DNA from: Paraescarpia echinospica
Taxonomy: Eukaryota > Annelida > Polychaeta > Sabellida > Siboglinidae
Assembly (NCBI GenBank): GCA_020002185.1
Contig: CM034537.1
Span: 71,384,978-71,448,977 of the forward strand
Direction of reading: 5' to 3'
Length of the DNA: 64,000 nt
A program made the translations under genes and the position numbers. Shown one piece after another: positions 51,901-63,500 of this stretch. The first letter of the stretch is position 1. The number at the start of each line of letters is the position of its first letter. Below the pieces are notes generated by a model. The model was given only the letters and a program-made list of their open reading frames with translations. It did not search any database and was not told the DNA's origin.

Positions 51901-52769
51901 GAGGCGAGTGGACCTCGGCGCCTGGGGGAGATGTACTTGCAATGATTGTAGAAAGAGGCGAGTGGACCTCGGCGCCTGGGGGGAGATGTGCTTATAATTA
52001 ATATAGAAAGAGGCGAGTTGACCTCGGCGGCTGGGGGAGATGTTCTTACATTGAATGTAGAAAGAGGCGAGTGGTCCTCGACTCCTGGGAGAGATGTACT
52101 TACAATGAATGTAGAAAGAGTCGAGTGGACCTCGGCGCCTGGAGGGAGATGTACTTACAGTGAATGTAGAAAGAGGCGAGTGGACCTCGGCGCCTGGGAG
52201 AGATGTACTTACAATGAATGTAGAAACAGTCGAGTAGACCTCGGCGCCTGGAGGGAGATGTACTTACAATGAATGTAGAAAGAGGCGAGTGGACCTCGGC
52301 GCTTGGGGGGAGATGTGCTTACAATGAATTTGGAAAAAGGCAAGTGGATCTCGGCGCCTGGCGAAAGATGTACTTACAATGAATGTAGAAAGAGGCGAGT
52401 GAACCTCGGCGTCTGGGGGGAGATGTGCTTATAATTAATATAGAAAGAGGCGAGTTGACCTCGGCGGCTGTGGGAGATGTGCTTACAATGAATGTAGAAA
52501 GAGGCAAGTGGACCTCGGCGCCTGGCGGGAGATGTACTTACAATGAATTTGGGAAGAGGCAAGTGGACCTCGGCGCTTGGGGGGAGATGTACTTAAAATT
52601 AATCTAGAAAGATGCGAGTGGACCTCGGCGCCTGGGGGAGATGTACTTACAATGAATGAAGAAAGAGGCGAGTGGACCTCGACGCCTGGGAGAGATGTAC
52701 TTACAATGAATGTAGAAAGAGTCTAGTTGACCTCGCCGCCTGGATGGAGATGTACTTACAATTAATGTA
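48941..52769 (-). repeat. 54/55-bp minisatellite, about 70 copies, with splice sites in each unit
   Basis: Plus-strand unit: GGAGATGTACTTACAATGAA, TGTAGAAAGAGGCGAGTGGA, CCTCGGCGCCTGGG(G). Read on the minus strand each unit gives a polypyrimidine/acceptor (CATCTCCCCCAG|GCGCCG), about 35 bp, then a consensus donor (ATT|GTAAGTAC). Block duplications: AAACCTGGGGGAGACGTAC at 49,573 and 50,173 (600 bp), and GAACGAAAAAAG at 51,017 and 51,781 (764 bp), the latter repeating a whole run of ~14 units. It lies between two exons of a minus-strand host gene. Confidence 0.97.
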
Positions 52770-52928
52770 GATTACTGCACCGACTCAGGCCGACTGACGG
52801 TAACGATGTTCATGAAAGAACGCATATTACATCCCGTAGGTAGCGGATTTGTGTACGCTTTATTTGATATTGTCCCAGTTGACGTGTGTGAAGGGATCTG
52901 TTTCTTCCATGATGCACGAGGAACTTAC

Positions 52929-52998
52929 CCTGGGTCGTGTTTGATGTCTTCAGGCCAGCGCCGTTAATGGACATTAACGTGACACTCCTTCCAACTAT
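52929..52998 (-). CDS. Putative 70-nt host exon
   Basis: Acceptor GTCGTGAACAG|ATAGTTGG, donor CCCAGG|GTAAGTTC. In phase 0 it reads VGRSVTLMSINGAGLKTSNT, resembling the end of an extracellular beta-sandwich repeat (…NGAGL.T). Entry phase 0 matches the exit of the exon at 53,360-53,725, and exit phase 1 matches the exon at 48,396-48,565. Confidence 0.4.
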
Positions 52999-53359
52999 CT
53001 GTTCACGACAAATGACTCCGTTCCTATACTGGTCAGTGGCTGGACATCAGCGCCACCTGGCGTACTCCCTACAGCCCACCAGTTTTCGAGAACCTACAAA
53101 GGCCCATGCGATGTTGTTACTTTGTTCTGTTTTATTAACTAACAATGATATATTGGTTACACTTAAATAAAATAAAATAAATACTAACTCCTGGAATTGA
53201 ATCCGCCATAAATTTATATGGCGGAAATGATCTGGACAGGTCAATAAACAACGATGTATAGCACACATAATTTCGTCATTAGCTGATCAGAGGTTCTATA
53301 TTGTATGCCATACGTTTGTCCTTCTTCAAAATAAATATGATCAAACAGTTCAGCATCAC

Positions 53360-53725
53360 CTGGCTTTCATTGTCAAAGACTTCGTAGTACACGGCTATGG
53401 ACGAGTTGTCTCCCTGGAAAGTCGAATGCTCAGTCTGACTCCAAGAGAGATCGACGTGGAATATCAACGTAAACACCGGTGGTGTCATATCGATGTAGAC
53501 CCCGCCTGAAGACGCCGTCACGGAGCGACCAGACCCGGTGATAGTCTTCACAGTGATACAGTACGGCTGGAGACAAAACTCGTTGGTAATCGCCCCAGTC
53601 TGCATCGGGTTCAAAGCAAGGCCGGTCACGTTGATGTGGACAACTTGTGTCTGTTCTGCTTTGCACGTCGTATTGCAAATAAACCGATCGCAAGCGTGCT
53701 GGCATGGAATACACGGATGTGTGGT
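53360..53725 (-). CDS. Host exon: Cys-rich plus extracellular beta-sandwich repeat
   Basis: Flanked by TTTTTACAG|ACC and GAAAGCCAG|GTGATG; 366 nt, 122 codons, phase 0 to 0, no stops. It begins with a Cys-rich segment (HPCIPCQHACDRFICNTTC), then VTGLALNPMQTGAITNEF and CITVKTITGSGRSVTASSGG, VYIDMTPPVF and VYYEVFDNESQ. The GSGR.VTASS.GV.ID.TPP pattern is common in large invertebrate extracellular proteins with fibronectin-III-like repeats. The gene runs on the minus strand; upstream exons would lie in or beyond the gap. Confidence 0.6.
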
Positions 53726-54100
53726 CTGTAAAAAGGCCAGGAATTGACCATAGCATGTTATTTATTCATACAGTCGCCACTTAAGCCCAAATTACGACCG
53801 GTCGTATATTACAAAGGTGTTGTTGGTAGAGGTATACAATTGTTTTTAATCAGCATATCCTGGTCGACTGCATTTGCTGTTGTGGTTGCAACTGAAATAC
53901 CAGGCTTCTATTACGATGAAAAATCCAGCTAGCGTAGTTTATAAATACCTTAACACGCATTGTGTGTAAATTGAACAGCCAAATAGGATTCGAGAGGTTC
54001 CGAGACATAAAACTACCTTCTGAAATGACGAGACATCGTCGGCATTTGCTTTGGTTCCACTTGCGGCTTGGAACTCAACGACGGGACGGGCGCTTCCGCG
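53726..54100. other. Host intron-like sequence before the assembly gap
   Basis: No supported exon. ORFs running into the N block are artefacts. Confidence 0.5.
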
Positions 54101-55100
54101 NNNNNNNNNNNNNNNNNNNNNNNNNNNNNNNNNNNNNNNNNNNNNNNNNNNNNNNNNNNNNNNNNNNNNNNNNNNNNNNNNNNNNNNNNNNNNNNNNNNN
54201 NNNNNNNNNNNNNNNNNNNNNNNNNNNNNNNNNNNNNNNNNNNNNNNNNNNNNNNNNNNNNNNNNNNNNNNNNNNNNNNNNNNNNNNNNNNNNNNNNNNN
54301 NNNNNNNNNNNNNNNNNNNNNNNNNNNNNNNNNNNNNNNNNNNNNNNNNNNNNNNNNNNNNNNNNNNNNNNNNNNNNNNNNNNNNNNNNNNNNNNNNNNN
54401 NNNNNNNNNNNNNNNNNNNNNNNNNNNNNNNNNNNNNNNNNNNNNNNNNNNNNNNNNNNNNNNNNNNNNNNNNNNNNNNNNNNNNNNNNNNNNNNNNNNN
54501 NNNNNNNNNNNNNNNNNNNNNNNNNNNNNNNNNNNNNNNNNNNNNNNNNNNNNNNNNNNNNNNNNNNNNNNNNNNNNNNNNNNNNNNNNNNNNNNNNNNN
54601 NNNNNNNNNNNNNNNNNNNNNNNNNNNNNNNNNNNNNNNNNNNNNNNNNNNNNNNNNNNNNNNNNNNNNNNNNNNNNNNNNNNNNNNNNNNNNNNNNNNN
54701 NNNNNNNNNNNNNNNNNNNNNNNNNNNNNNNNNNNNNNNNNNNNNNNNNNNNNNNNNNNNNNNNNNNNNNNNNNNNNNNNNNNNNNNNNNNNNNNNNNNN
54801 NNNNNNNNNNNNNNNNNNNNNNNNNNNNNNNNNNNNNNNNNNNNNNNNNNNNNNNNNNNNNNNNNNNNNNNNNNNNNNNNNNNNNNNNNNNNNNNNNNNN
54901 NNNNNNNNNNNNNNNNNNNNNNNNNNNNNNNNNNNNNNNNNNNNNNNNNNNNNNNNNNNNNNNNNNNNNNNNNNNNNNNNNNNNNNNNNNNNNNNNNNNN
55001 NNNNNNNNNNNNNNNNNNNNNNNNNNNNNNNNNNNNNNNNNNNNNNNNNNNNNNNNNNNNNNNNNNNNNNNNNNNNNNNNNNNNNNNNNNNNNNNNNNNN
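54101..55100. other. Assembly gap, 1000 N
   Basis: Exactly 1000 unknown bases, a conventional scaffold-gap length. The sequence to its right begins inside a Polinton (equivalent to 39,371), so the left ~370 bp of that element is hidden or missing. Confidence 0.99.
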
Positions 55101-55163
55101 GGAAAGATTTTAGAGTGAAGTGACGTCCCTGTGGATCAGCGAGGTTAATATCATGACGCGCGG

Positions 55164-55201
55164 GAAGGTTCTAGAAGGTTCTAGAACCTTCTAGAAGCTT
55201 C
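55164..55201. promoter_or_regulatory. Heat-shock-element array of Polinton 3
   Basis: The same eight alternating GAA/TTC units as at 39,434-39,471, unchanged. Confidence 0.65.
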
Positions 55202-55871
55202 TAGTCCGGTGCGGTGGTGGGTCTGGGAATCATCGGGGTTAGTCGAGCGGTTTAGATTACGCCCGGCGCGCTGGAGATCAGGAGGGCAATTGAGTGGCCT
55301 GGTTTTCACGACTCACAGGCAAATGGGGTGTCGTATGTCAGGCTGTAGGAGTTTTATGTGCATTGTTTGACGGAAGGCCGGATAAATGTTTTTCGTGCTG
55401 CATAGGCGCCGATGTGGGTATTGCCTGTCAGTGCTGGCCGCGGTACGGCTGATTTTTTTTGGTAGCAGCCGATGCACGTGTACGCGTGCATTGGAGTTAT
55501 CGTTATAGCAGCTGGCGGTCGGAGCTGTCAGATTGGCCTGTGCGCGTGTATTAAGCTTGTGGCTTTGGCGATTGCTGGGTTTTTCGTGTGTGAGTTGGAA
55601 TACTGGTGGAAACACATTTGGTAGCAGCTGATACGCGTGCAATATCGTTATAGCAGCTGGAGGCAGTGGTGTTTGGTGTTGCAACGCCGAATATTATTCG
55701 TGTGTGATTTGGAATGCTGGTGGAATGGGCCAAATGTGTAGGTGGAAATATAGGCATTATTCGTGTGTGAGTTGGAATGCTGGTGGAGTGCGAAAGGAAA
55801 CACAGAAAACAGCAATAAACGGTGAGAAATAAATTTTATTGGTAGACAGATATTATGAAGACGGAAAGGGG

Positions 55872-57213
55872 TCATGGGGGTGGGCCAAAGCCGTGGCGTC
55901 CGGGGGTCTGTGGAGGAAAGCCTAAATGTACGGAAAGATGTGCTGGGATGGGTGGGGCAAATGAGGGGAGGAGAATTTGAGGGCGTGGAAAGATATCAGC
56001 AAAGGAGAATGGTTGTGTGAAAGTCTCTTCTGGTAGGGGGTTGTATGCATCTAGAAATTCTAAATCGGGGATGCCACTGTAGCCGTCGTCGAAGTTTTCG
56101 TCTGTGTCTTGTTGTTGTTGTTCTTCTTCTTCTTCGTCACTGTCGTATTGTACTTGTTGTTGTTGGCGGCGCGGCTCGACGGCTAAGAGAGGCTGGTGGG
56201 GGCATCGTGACGAGGTGAATGTGATTGTGCGAGGCGCCGGTTCGATGTAGTGCACAATAGTCCCCCGTCCGATATCGTAGCGTCGATGTGCCAGGCTAGG
56301 GTCGATCACGTAGATGTGTCTGCTGGGGGAAGGAGGAAAAGTTCAATTAGCGTCAGGGTGGCGAATACTGGCGCGCGGGCCTCGCCCTGCCGGGTGGCCA
56401 TTCCGATGAGTGTGGTTGGCGAGGGTTTGTCCCATAAGGAGCCAATTGACAAGTTCGGGCGCCACGACCAATAGGCGATATCTGTGGAGAAGGAAAAAGT
56501 GTTAAGGGGTGTGATGTGGTCGGCGACGTCCAAGGTATAATGTGCCCCCAGGCCTATCGGCGCGCGGCCTTCTATCAATCATAATCAGATCACCGGGGGA
56601 CAAATTTATTCTAGATCTATTAATGAAGCCGTTTCGGTGCGAGGGCCTCGCAAGGGTTTGCCCGCGCCCTATATGTAGTGTGTCGAAGCCGGCGATGTTT
56701 CGTCTGCAAGTATGAAAAAAAGTATTAAAGTAACGGCGCGTCTCTTTTTAGCCTGTAAAAAAAGCAGTAAGTCTGTAGTGGGGGCGTTTGTAAATAGTGG
56801 GGCGCACGGAAAAGCCGCTATAGGCTTTATCGAAAGTAGGCGTCTGCAAATAAAGGTAAATAAAAAAAAAACCGCTATTTAGTTAGTATCGTTAAACGTA
56901 CCTTTCGCCGGGCGGCGTTGGGGTGGGGGTAGACGCATAGATGGTGGTGGTGGTGGTGGTGGTGGCGGCGGCGGAACAGTACTAATCCCGGCGGCTTGGG
57001 GAGGCGTATTTTCGGCAACTTGAGGAGTCCCAATTCCGGCGTTTTGGGGAGGAAGCTCGCTGTAAAAAAATAGTTATTTAGTTAGTGAACGTTATAAAAG
57101 AAAGCAGTAATGTGAGTGAGGAAAGTCAGTGTTAGTTGAGTTATCAAAACGTACCTGGTTTGTGCTTGTTGAGAGTCGGCTGCATAATTGCCAACTTGAT
57201 CGGTCGGATCCAT
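55872..57213 (-). pseudogene. Multi-exon Pro-rich/acidic gene of Polinton 3
   Basis: Same exon plan as 40,142-41,484 (ATG at 57,213). Exon 2 has one base fewer in a C run (GCCGCCCGGCG versus GCCGCCCCGGCG, near 56,911), which would shift the frame before the donor. The last exon differs by a single residue (LLPSF for ILPSF). Confidence 0.5.
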
Positions 57214-57679
57214 AGTGAGAAATGAATTGCGCAATTGTTGCGCCGCTGTTTAGAGCGCGGTAACGTGTTGCGGCCTAGCACGTACGCCATAGCCTTACAT
57301 AAGGGGCTGACGTCACTGTTTTATATAAAGCGCTTATGTAACTGTTTGTAAGTCTTTAAAACGACCGTTAAAGGTGAAATGTGAGTAAACTAAGCGGCCT
57401 ATAATAGTCAGTGACGGCTAGAGAATCTTATGGTAACTTTATATTAGGAAATAAAAGTGGCGTTCTGTTAGTGCACTAGGCTGACCGAGAGATTTTTTTC
57501 AGTTTTAGTAACCTTGTAAGAGTCGGCTGCTTTGCGGCTGGCGTGCACTCGCTCACGGGGGCCGCGTGCGGGCCGCTTGCAAAGCGCTTATATAGGGACT
57601 GGGCGGAGAACGTCTAATATCGTCGCTGTCGTGTTGCTACCGTTGCAGTAACTTTGTGTGTTGCAGAGCGTTGTTTATC

Positions 57680-58493
57680 ATGTCGCCGCCTGTCGCGCAC
57701 GGAGAGGCACCGCCAAAGAGGGGCAGCAAGCTGAGGGAGGTGCCAACGGTGGCGTCTGGTGGCAAAACGAAGCCGGCGTCGGAGGCCAGCGCGAAGGCCG
57801 ACGTGGCGCCTACTTTCGAGGCCGTGGTGAGTGCGTCCGAGGTATCGTTGAAAGAGTTCGTGCTGGCGTGCGACGGCACGTATAAGATTGTTACCCCCGT
57901 AACAATCGTTGGCGTGGCTTGGAAAAGCAAATGCACGTACATCGGCTGTGGGGTTTGCAAGCGCAAAATGAGAGGCCTAGAAAGCGGTGGCCGGGTGTGC
58001 GCTGTACACGGTGTACAGGCAAAGGCGAAGACGTATTTTTCGGTAGCAACACGACCTGGTGAGCGACGCCGGGACGCCCACGTACGTTGCATTAACCCCG
58101 GTGGTGGTGGTGGTGGCGCCCGACGAAGCAGCAGCATCGGCAGCTGTGCCATTAACCCCGGCGGCGACAGCGGACGACGCAGCAGCCGTGCCATCGTCAC
58201 CACTGCCTCTGGCCGTGCTGTCAGATTCGTCGGAAGACGAAAAGGACGCCGACACTGAGGCCGGCATTTGGATCACCCTGTTCGACGAAGCTATTTCGGC
58301 GATAGGCGATTACAATGCCGATCATGTGTCAGGCCTGTTGCCCGACCAGTTGCGCAGTAGCTTTGTGGCGAGCCTGGTTGGCACCGTCTTGGAGCTGACC
58401 GTGCATAAGGTCGTGTGGGGTGGCATAATGGACACGTATACGGTCCGTGAGGCGCGGGTCGTGACGAAGAAGGGGAGCGAGGCCGGCGTTTGA
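57680..58493 (+). CDS. RPA1-C-like ssDNA-binding protein of Polinton 3
   Basis: As in Polinton 2: zinc ribbon CTYIGCGVCKRKM...VCAVHGV, alternative donor at 57,826/57,827, intron-like segment 58,059-58,224 (GTGAGC...CTGTCAG, 166 bp), and C-terminal strand WITLFDEAISAIGDYNADHV. Within the duplicated segment this copy has GACAGC where Polinton 2 has GAGAGC, i.e. it is closer to the coding copy. Confidence 0.68.
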
Positions 58494-58558
58494 ATGACTA
58501 ACGTTTGGCTAGTGTTCTGTAGACCGTTATAATTGCTGCTTTGGTTATTCTTCTGTAG

Positions 58559-59457
58559 GACGCTGTAATTGCTGCTGCGTTGCGTGGACTTATCGACGCT
58601 GCTGACGAGTGCGCACCCCCTGCCGAGAAGTGCGCTAAGAAGGAAACGACGCCACGCCTTGCCGGCGCCAACGACCCTCTACCGCTGGCGAGAGAAGAAG
58701 AAGGGATATCGTACTGGCCTGAGGCGGAAGACACGCAGCCCATGCCACCGCACGACCTGGTGAGCGACGCCGGGACGCCCACGTACGTTGCATTAACCCC
58801 GGTGGTGGTGGTGGTGGCGCCCGACGAAGCAGCAGCATCGGCAGCTGTGCCATTAACCCCGGCGGCGACAGCGGACGACGCAGCAGCCGTGCCATCGTCA
58901 CCACTGCCTCTGGCCGTGCTGTCAGTTTCGTCGGAAGACTTCATACCGTGGGCCCGCAACAAACGCCCTGTGATCGTGGGCACGCTTCAGGCCGATTCGG
59001 AGTGGAGCGTTCTGCACTCGTACGCCGGTCGTCAGCGCTGTATGATGTCCACGTTTGCCGAGCTAATCGGCGAGCGTGTGATGGACACCGCGCGCCAAGA
59101 ATGTGGTGAGTGCCTCCCTGAGGAGGGGTGCCCCTTCGTTCACATGTGCGGCTACAGGGGGAGGAAGCCGAGCCGGCGGTACAACATTCTGTACGAAAAC
59201 GTGGCGGCCCTGAATGTGTGCTTTTTTCAGCGTCACTCGACAGCTTTCTACAGCAGACGTTGTTGCTCCCCGCTATTCGTATACTCTCGGTACTGGAGGA
59301 GCGTTGCGTGCGCGGCGATCGCGCCTCGGAGGGCGCCCTCATGCGCCAGGTAGCCGACTGGCTCATGGGGACGGATTGGACGGCGCCGTTCGACCGTGCT
59401 CTGTTGGAGGTCGCCGTGCAGTATTACCTGATGAAAAGGGCATGTCTCGACGTCTGA
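58559..59457 (+). pseudogene. Cys/His zinc hypothetical protein of Polinton 3
   Basis: As 42,830-43,731, with one GAA codon fewer in the Glu run (EEEG for EEEEG) and the same T6 frameshift at about 59,221-59,227. The duplicated segment is coding at 58,751-58,939. The C-terminal frame ends at 59,457. Confidence 0.6.
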
Positions 59458-59465
59458 ATGCTTAA

Positions 59466-60460
59466 TTAATTAATTTTTTGCCTATGAACATTACATTTCG
59501 CTATGGCATAAAGCCTTATTATTATTAGTAGGTACGCCGATGAACATTAGCAGGAAATTGACTAGTAAAGCCGATGAACTTGATCGGGCTGCCTATAGTC
59601 CGCTCTTGCGCCCCTAAAGCGTTATTATTTACTCCGCTGTGGCATAAGCCCCCGCCGAACACTTAGTAGCGATGAACATTTTGCTATAGGCCGTTGTTGG
59701 AGGCGCAAAGCCCTATCGGCCTGCCTATAGTCCGCTGTTGCGCTCCTAAAGCGTTATTATTATTTACTCCGCTGTGGCATAAGCCCCCGCCGAACACTTA
59801 GTAACGATGAACATTTTGCTATAGGCCGTTGTTGGAGGCGCGAAGCCTTATTATTTACTCTGCTGTGGCATAAAGCCTCTTTACTGTTTACCGTGGCATA
59901 AAGCCTTACTGTGGTGGTGATGTAGTAGTACGAGACTGCTTAATAAAACGTATGAAAATCAATTCCCGCCTCCTGTTGTTGTTGTTGCCATCCAAAAAAA
60001 AAAAACACGCACGTCGCTGACATTCAATGCCTGTCCAACTGCTGCGCACAAAAAGAAACACTCCGGGAGCCGCTGACAGCCGAAATTTCTACTACAAAAC
60101 GTAAACAAAAAAAACTTTGCCGCCGTATCCGGGCGCCACTGACAGGCGAACCGGGAGCCAGTAGCGGACAGCCGAAATTTCTACTACAAAACGTAAACAA
60201 AAACTTTGCCGCCGTATCCGGGCGCCCCTGACAGCCGAAATTTCTACTACAAAGCGTAAACAAAAAATTCGCCGCCGGGCGCCGCTGACAGGCGAACTGC
60301 CAAACGTAAAACTATTCCTCGACGCTGCCACCTGTCGGCCACCACGTTGCTCCCCTGTCGCCACCTCGGCGGTCCACGGACGACGGTGCCGCCACCTGAC
60401 GGATAATATTACTGTACCAGGAGAAAACCGCCGTCGTTTAGAAAACCCCTAGTGGGCGTT
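59466..60460. repeat. Intergenic repeats of Polinton 3 with an extra 135-bp unit
   Basis: Same two repeat blocks as 43,740-44,600. In the first block an extra unit (GGCCTGCCTATAGTCCGCTG...GCCGTTGTTGGAGGCGC, about 59,705-59,840) is present, a tandem duplication not found in Polinton 2. Confidence 0.85.
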
Positions 60461-60526
60461 AGGGCGGCCATATAAGGGGCGTCGACGCGCCTCGTCGTAG
60501 TTAATAGCGCGCCGCCTAGACCGACG

Positions 60527-63500
60527 ATGCACGTGTGTCCGAAATGCGATCGATCGTTCGTCCGTCTTTTTCATTTGTCGAAGCATCTAAAAACATGCGG
60601 CAGCGATGAATACGTATGCCCGAAATGCGATCGATCGTTCGCGCTGCGCGCCCAAATGTTGCGGCATCTGCGAATTTGCGGCGTCGCCGCTGAGGTGTGT
60701 CCAAAATGCAATCGACCGTTCGACGGTCACGCCGATAGCCATTTATGTCGCGATGACGACGTCGTCGACGACGACCTACAGAGCGTCGTGCGCGACTACT
60801 GGGCGAGCATACGTACGTCTGTGGCGCGCGGACCCGTTCAATCTAGGTATAATTTCCATTTGTCCGGCCACGGGGATACGGCCGCGCACGAAGCCCAACT
60901 ACGACTGATGTTCGAGGCGCAGACTCGGGCCTTTAAAATAAACTGATCGTACGGGTTTATTCTGCGGCACAGGGAGACGGGCCGACTACGTTACTACCAT
61001 TCTTCGTGTAACTGTTGCGGCCGCTATCTCGAGTCGCCCGTCCTCGTTTCCGACGCCGCGTCATTGGAACGCTTCCTCGACGCCACCCGACAGCTCGACG
61101 TTCTGCAGTACGTGATCTCGCAGCGCCCCGACTCGGGGTGGATCGCCGAGTTGGTAACGAACGTTACGTACTTCCTCAACGCCATCATCCACCATCCTAT
61201 CGGATGCGCCCGTCAGCAGTCCCTCCCCGCCTATCTGCGCCACAACGCGGGGCTCGTCACCCTAGTGAACGATCGCAGAGGGCGTCCGTACGCCGACAAC
61301 CTGTGCCTCTTCCGCTGTCTGGCGCTGCATCGGGGCGCCGACTTTCGCGCTGACGATTTGACGGCCGCCGCCTTAAGGCTCTACGCCGACTACGGCGACC
61401 AACCCTACTGCGCGTTCGCCGGCGTCCCGCTGAACGAACTCGACCGGGTGGAGGCGGCCTTCGAAACGAATGTGACCGTGTATCGGCTGTCGCCGGAGGA
61501 CGCCACCGCCGAAGTGGTCCGCCGCTCCCTCCATCGCTACCCGACCACCATGAGCGTCAATCTGTTCGAAACGCACTATTCCTTCATAGCCGACGTGTCG
61601 CTGTTCTGTCGTTCGTATCGATGCGGCAAGTGCGGCGATGCGCTGTGGCGCATCGCCAGTCGGCTGCGGCGTCACGAGGCGACGTGCGAGGGCGGCGTTC
61701 GCCACGTCTTTCCCGGCGGCGTCTACCATCCGACGCCGTCCGTGTTTCAGCAGCTGGAGGACGAGGGCGTCTACGTGGACGAACGCCTGCGCTACTATCC
61801 GTACAGGGCGACGTACGATTTTGAGTGCTTCTTCGACGATCACGATCTGCCGGCGGACAGCGCCAAATGCCGGTGGATCGCGCGACACGAGCTACTCAGC
61901 GTGAGCGTCGCCTCGAACGTCCCCGGGCACGAGACGGCGCGCTGCTTCGTGACGTCCGGCGATTCGGGCGACCTCGCGAAGCGCCTGATCGACGCCCTGG
62001 AGGCCATGAGCGAGGCGGCGTGCGCGGCTCTGCGGCCGTCGTTCGACGCGACCTTCGAGGCGATCGACGCGCTCGACGCCGAATGGCGGGCGCACGCGAC
62101 GGTGGCGGTGGCGGCGCGCGATAAGAGCCCGTACACGGTGCTCGGCGACCGTCTGTGGCAGCACCTGCGCCGCCTCCCCATCCTCGGCTTCAATTCGGGG
62201 AAGTACGACTTGAACGTCGTTAAGAAATATCTGACGCCCCTGTTCATGACCGACGAGGCGCAGAGCATCTCGTCGGCGTTCACGATCAAGCTTCAGAACA
62301 ACTTCATGTGCCTGGCGACGGCGACGCTCAAGTTCCTGGACATCACCAACTACCTGGCCCCCGGCGTCAGCTACGCCCGGTTTCTGAAGGCCTACGGCTG
62401 CGAGGCGATGAAGGGGCACTTCCCCTACGAGTACCTCGACGACCCGCGTAAACTGGCCGAGACCCGGCTGCCGCCGCGCGAGGCCTTCTACAGCCGCCTG
62501 AAGCGCGAAGGCATCTCGGCCGCCGAATACGAGGGTTGCGCGCGGGTATGGCGCGACGAGGGGATGACGACGCTGCGGGACTACCTCGTGTGGCATAACA
62601 ATAGGGACGTAGCGCCGTTCCTGGAGGCCGTCGACAAGCAGTTCGCCTTCTATCGGCAGCGCCGAATCGACATGTTCAAGGACGCCATCAGCGTGCCGGG
62701 CCTGACGCTGCTGTATCTGTTCAACGATCTGCCGTCGTCGCTCCACTTCACGCTCTTCAATGAGTCGAACAAGGACCTGCACCGGCTCCTACAGTCGCAG
62801 GTCGTCGGCGGCCCCTCGATCATTTTCGCGCGCTATCACGAGGCCGGCGTGACCGCCCTTCGGCGCGAGGAGTACGGCGAGTCGGCGCGCCCCTGCCGCT
62901 CTATTGTCGGCTTCGACGCAAACGGCATCTACCTATGGGCGATCACGCAGGAGATGCCGACGGGGTGGTACACGCGCCGGCGAGCGGACAACGCCTTTCG
63001 GCCGGAGCGCGTACACCGCTACGGCCGCCTGGCCGTCGAGTGGCTGACGTGGGAGACGGCGCGTACGGGGGCTCACATACGTCACCAGCTCAATGGGCGC
63101 GAGAAGCGCGTCGGCAAGTACCGGGTCGACGGCTGGTGTGGCGCCACGCGGACGGCGTACCAGTTCCAAGGGTGCTTCTTCCACGGCTGTCCGTGCACGG
63201 GGAGGGAGACGAACGCGGTGAACGGTAAGCCGATGAGCCAACTGTACGCCGAGACGGCCGCCGTCACAGACTACCTTCGCCGCTTCGTCGCAGTCGTCGA
63301 GATGTGGGAGTGCCAGTGGCGCGCGACGAGACCGCCGCCATCGCCGCCGCCGCGGAGCTGGACCGGCGACGGCGCCGTGACGCGGCCGACGATCCTGAAG
63401 GCCGTGCTCGACGGCACGCTGTTCGGTCTCGTCGAGTACGACATCGCCGTTCCGGCGGCGCTGCGCGACGCCTTCGCCGAGATGCAGCCGATCTTCAAGA

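Noticed and set aside
15952..52769. CRISPR-like arrays
   Set aside because: The 44-, 51-, 54/55- and 78-bp arrays are head-to-tail repeats without unique spacers, in a eukaryotic genome.
53962..55123. ORFs across the gap
   Set aside because: They consist almost entirely of unknown bases.
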